Source of the DNA: Planctomycetia bacterium
GTDB lineage: Bacteria > Planctomycetota > Planctomycetia > Gemmatales > Gemmataceae
Direction of reading: 5' to 3'
DNA length: 16,051 bases
Assembly (NCBI GenBank): GCA_005773755.1
Contig: SXHE01000479.1
Location: forward strand, 1 to 16,051
Shown here: positions 14,001 through 16,051 of the stretch, piece by piece
Numbering within the stretch: position 1 is the stretch's first letter
How the letters are laid out: each line of letters begins with the position of its first letter
Position numbers and translations under genes: made by a program
The notes under the pieces: generated by a model
What the model was told of the DNA's origin: nothing
The model's input: only the letters and a program-made list of their open reading frames with translations
The model's database searches: none

Positions 14001-16051
14001 ATGTCCCGCATGATGCAGCAGTACCACGACGCGAAGGCCGCGCACCCCGGCATGATCGTTCTGTTCCGCAACGGCGACTTCTACGAGCTGTTCGAGGACG
14101 ACGCCGAAATGGGTTCGCGCGTACTCGGCATCACGCTCACCAAGCGCGACGGCGTGATCCCGATGGCCGGCGTGCCGTGCCACAAGCTCGAACACTACCT
14201 CGGCATCCTCCTGCGCGCCGGCCACCGCGTGGCCGTGTGCGAGCAGATGGAGGAAGCCGAAGAGAAGAAGAGCAAGATCATTCACCGCGAGGTGAACCGG
14301 ATCGTCACGCCCGGCACCGTGACCGACGACGTGCTGCTGGACCCGCGCGCGCCGAACCACCTCGTCGCCATCGCCACCGGCAAGCCGGGCACGTTCGGCC
14401 TCGCGTGGGTCGATCTCTCGACGGGCACCTTCGCCGCGACCGACGTACTCGCGCCGCGCCTTCAGGACGAGCTGTCGCGCCTCGGCGCGAGTGAGTGCCT
14501 GTTCGCCGACGGGCTGACGAACTTCGTGAGCCAGGCGGCGGGCGCGCACCTGCCGAAGAGCCGCGTCGCGCGCCCGGACTGGACGTTCGACTCGTCCACC
14601 GCGCTGGCGGCGCTGAAGGCGCACTTCGCGGTCGGCACGCTGACCGGGTTCGGGTTCACCGACGATCAGCCGTGTCTGGTCGCGGCCGGCGCGGTCATCA
14701 TCTACCTGCAGGAAACGCTGAAGGCCAGCCTGCAGCACATCCGTCGGCTGCGTCCCCACCGCGCCGACGCGCTCCTCACGCTCGACGAGGTGACGCGGCG
14801 CAGCCTCGAACTCACCCGCACCCTGCGCGACAACCAGCGCGACGGCTCGTTGCTCTCGGTGCTCGACCGCACCGTCACGCCGAGGGGGTCGCGGCTGCTC
14901 CACGACAGCGTGCTCGCCCCGCTCACGGACGCCGTCGCGATCAACGCCCGCCTGGACGCGGTGGAAGAACTGCTGAAGGATCACGCGCTGCGCCGGGCCG
15001 TGCGCGAGCACCTCGAAAGCTGCGCCGACATTCAGCGCCTGACGACGCGCGTATCGACCGCGAAGGCCGGGCCGCGCGACCTGAGCGCCATCGCCCGCAC
15101 GCTCCGCAAGCTGCCCGCGGTACAGGCCACACTCGCCGGTCGTCGGTCGCCGCTGCTCCAAGACCTGGAGAAGCGGCTCGAACTGTGCCCGGACATCCGC
15201 GAGGCACTGGACAAGGCGATTGAGGAAGACCCGCCGCACATCGCGAAGGAGGGCGGCGTCATCCGGCCCGGCTACAGCGCGGAACTCGACGAACTGCGCG
15301 CACTCGCCACCGACGGCAAGAACTGGATCGCGCGCTATCAGGCGCAGGAGATCACCCGCACCGGCATCGCCAGCCTGAAGGTCGGGTACAACGAGATCGA
15401 CGGCTACTACCTCGAAATCACCAACGCCAACGAGACCAAGACGCCGGCCGAGTACAAGCACCAGAAGACGCTCAAGAACGCCAAGCGGTACTACACGCCG
15501 GCGCTGCGCGAGTACGAGGAGAAGGTCGTCACCGCGCAGGACAAGAGCAAGGCGCTGGAGCTGCAACTGTTCCTGGCGCTGCGCGACCAGGTCGCGGCGC
15601 AAACCCCGCGGCTGCTGAACACGGCGGACGTGCTAGCGGCGCTCGACCTGCTCGCGGCGCTCGCGGAACTGGCCGCGGCGCGCAACTACGTCCGCCCGGT
15701 GTTGGTCGAAGAACCGATTCTTGAGATCAAGGACGGACGGCACCCGGTACTCGATCAGATTCTGCCGCCGGGCACGTTCGTCCCCAACGACGCGAGCTTC
15801 GGCGAAGAGGGCGGCACGTTCTGGCTCGTGACCGGGCCGAACATGGCGGGCAAGAGCACGTTTCTCCGGCAGGTCGCGCTCATCACGATGATGGCGCACG
15901 TCGGCAGTTTCGTGCCCGCGAAGAGCGCGAAGATCGGGCTAACGGACCGCATCTTCACCCGCGTCGGCGCGAGCGACGAGTTGAGCCGCGGGCAGAGCAC
16001 GTTCATGGTGGAGATGACGGAGGCCGCGAACATCCTGAACAACGCGACCCC
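14001..16051 (+). CDS. mutS: DNA mismatch repair protein MutS, 3' end cut by window edge
   Basis: MutS recognises mispaired bases as a dimer and couples ATP to repair. The mismatch-reading motif is GDFYELF with F27 and E29 (the Phe-X-Glu wedge). The connector, lever and clamp domains follow, and the ATPase Walker A is TGPNMAGKST (611-620), then ASDELSRGQSTFMVEM near the window edge. 683 codons are present; the Walker B region, the rest of the ATPase domain and the C-terminal dimerisation part lie beyond. The start is ATG at 14001; a GTG two codons upstream is possible. The gene is divergent from the Rpn-like gene with about 100 bases between, which hold no strong promoter match. Confidence 0.97.
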   Translation, partial: MSRMMQQYHDAKAAHPGMIVLFRNGDFYELFEDDAEMGSRVLGITLTKRDGVIPMAGVPCHKLEHYLGILLRAGHRVAVCEQMEEAEEKKSKIIHREVNRIVTPGTVTDDVLLDPRAPNHLVAIATGKPGTFGLAWVDLSTGTFAATDVLAPRLQDELSRLGASECLFADGLTNFVSQAAGAHLPKSRVARPDWTFDSSTALAALKAHFAVGTLTGFGFTDDQPCLVAAGAVIIYLQETLKASLQHIRRLRPHRADALLTLDEVTRRSLELTRTLRDNQRDGSLLSVLDRTVTPRGSRLLHDSVLAPLTDAVAINARLDAVEELLKDHALRRAVREHLESCADIQRLTTRVSTAKAGPRDLSAIARTLRKLPAVQATLAGRRSPLLQDLEKRLELCPDIREALDKAIEEDPPHIAKEGGVIRPGYSAELDELRALATDGKNWIARYQAQEITRTGIASLKVGYNEIDGYYLEITNANETKTPAEYKHQKTLKNAKRYYTPALREYEEKVVTAQDKSKALELQLFLALRDQVAAQTPRLLNTADVLAALDLLAALAELAAARNYVRPVLVEEPILEIKDGRHPVLDQILPPGTFVPNDASFGEEGGTFWLVTGPNMAGKSTFLRQVALITMMAHVGSFVPAKSAKIGLTDRIFTRVGASDELSRGQSTFMVEMTEAANILNNAT

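Noticed and set aside
13902..15602. Long N-terminal extension of the minus-strand nuclease frame
   Set aside because: It is antisense to mutS and ignores the strong AGGAGG site that sets the start at 13901.

Overview
The window looks like the chromosome of a planctomycete of the Gemmata group. The evidence is very high GC with strongly biased third codon positions (hence long open antisense frames), Tat-exported proteins, a lipocalin-like domain of the planctomycete-specific TIGR03067 type, an Rpn-type nuclease and a STAS/RsbW pair. This assignment is inferred from gene content; no rRNA or tRNA gene is present. There is no CRISPR array, no transposase and no phage gene.

Layout. (1) 1-3689, minus: one exported polypeptide of at least 1229 residues that joins a complete zinc carboxypeptidase (M14) to a complete dipeptidyl-peptidase IV (S9). 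Its last few codons lie outside the window. (2) 3837-5559, plus: an unrecognised hydrophobic 278-residue protein, a strong intrinsic terminator, then a class 3-like lipase. (3) 5668-5760: a 30-bp perfect inverted repeat between converging genes. (4) 5767-10989, minus: five closely packed genes. In transcription order they are a SAM methyltransferase, an FAD oxidoreductase of the geranylgeranyl reductase type and a type III polyketide synthase (joined by GTGA and ATGA stop/start overlaps), then a Tat-exported TIGR03067/xylose-isomerase-like fusion and a Tat-exported metallophosphoesterase. The synthase carries a 72-bp palindromic element in frame. (5) 11156-11728, plus: a cysteine-rich DUF3109/YkgJ-like protein. 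(6) 11827-13002, plus: a STAS anti-anti-sigma factor, an RsbW-type anti-sigma kinase and a truncated tandem copy of that kinase lacking key ATP-site residues. (7) 13026-13901, minus: an Rpn/PD-(D/E)XK nuclease-like protein. (8) 14001 to the end, plus: mutS, cut by the window edge.

How the genes may work together. The first three genes of region 4 form a small type III PKS pathway: the synthase builds a polyketide or alkylresorcinol/pyrone-like product, the flavoprotein reduces or oxidises it and the methyltransferase methylates it. The two exported enzymes behind it may share only transcription. The region 6 genes form a partner-switching module whose sigma factor and phosphatase are not in view.

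The most notable points are the M14-DPP IV fusion, the in-frame palindrome with its nine-base homopolymer inside the polyketide synthase, and the inactivated RsbW duplicate.
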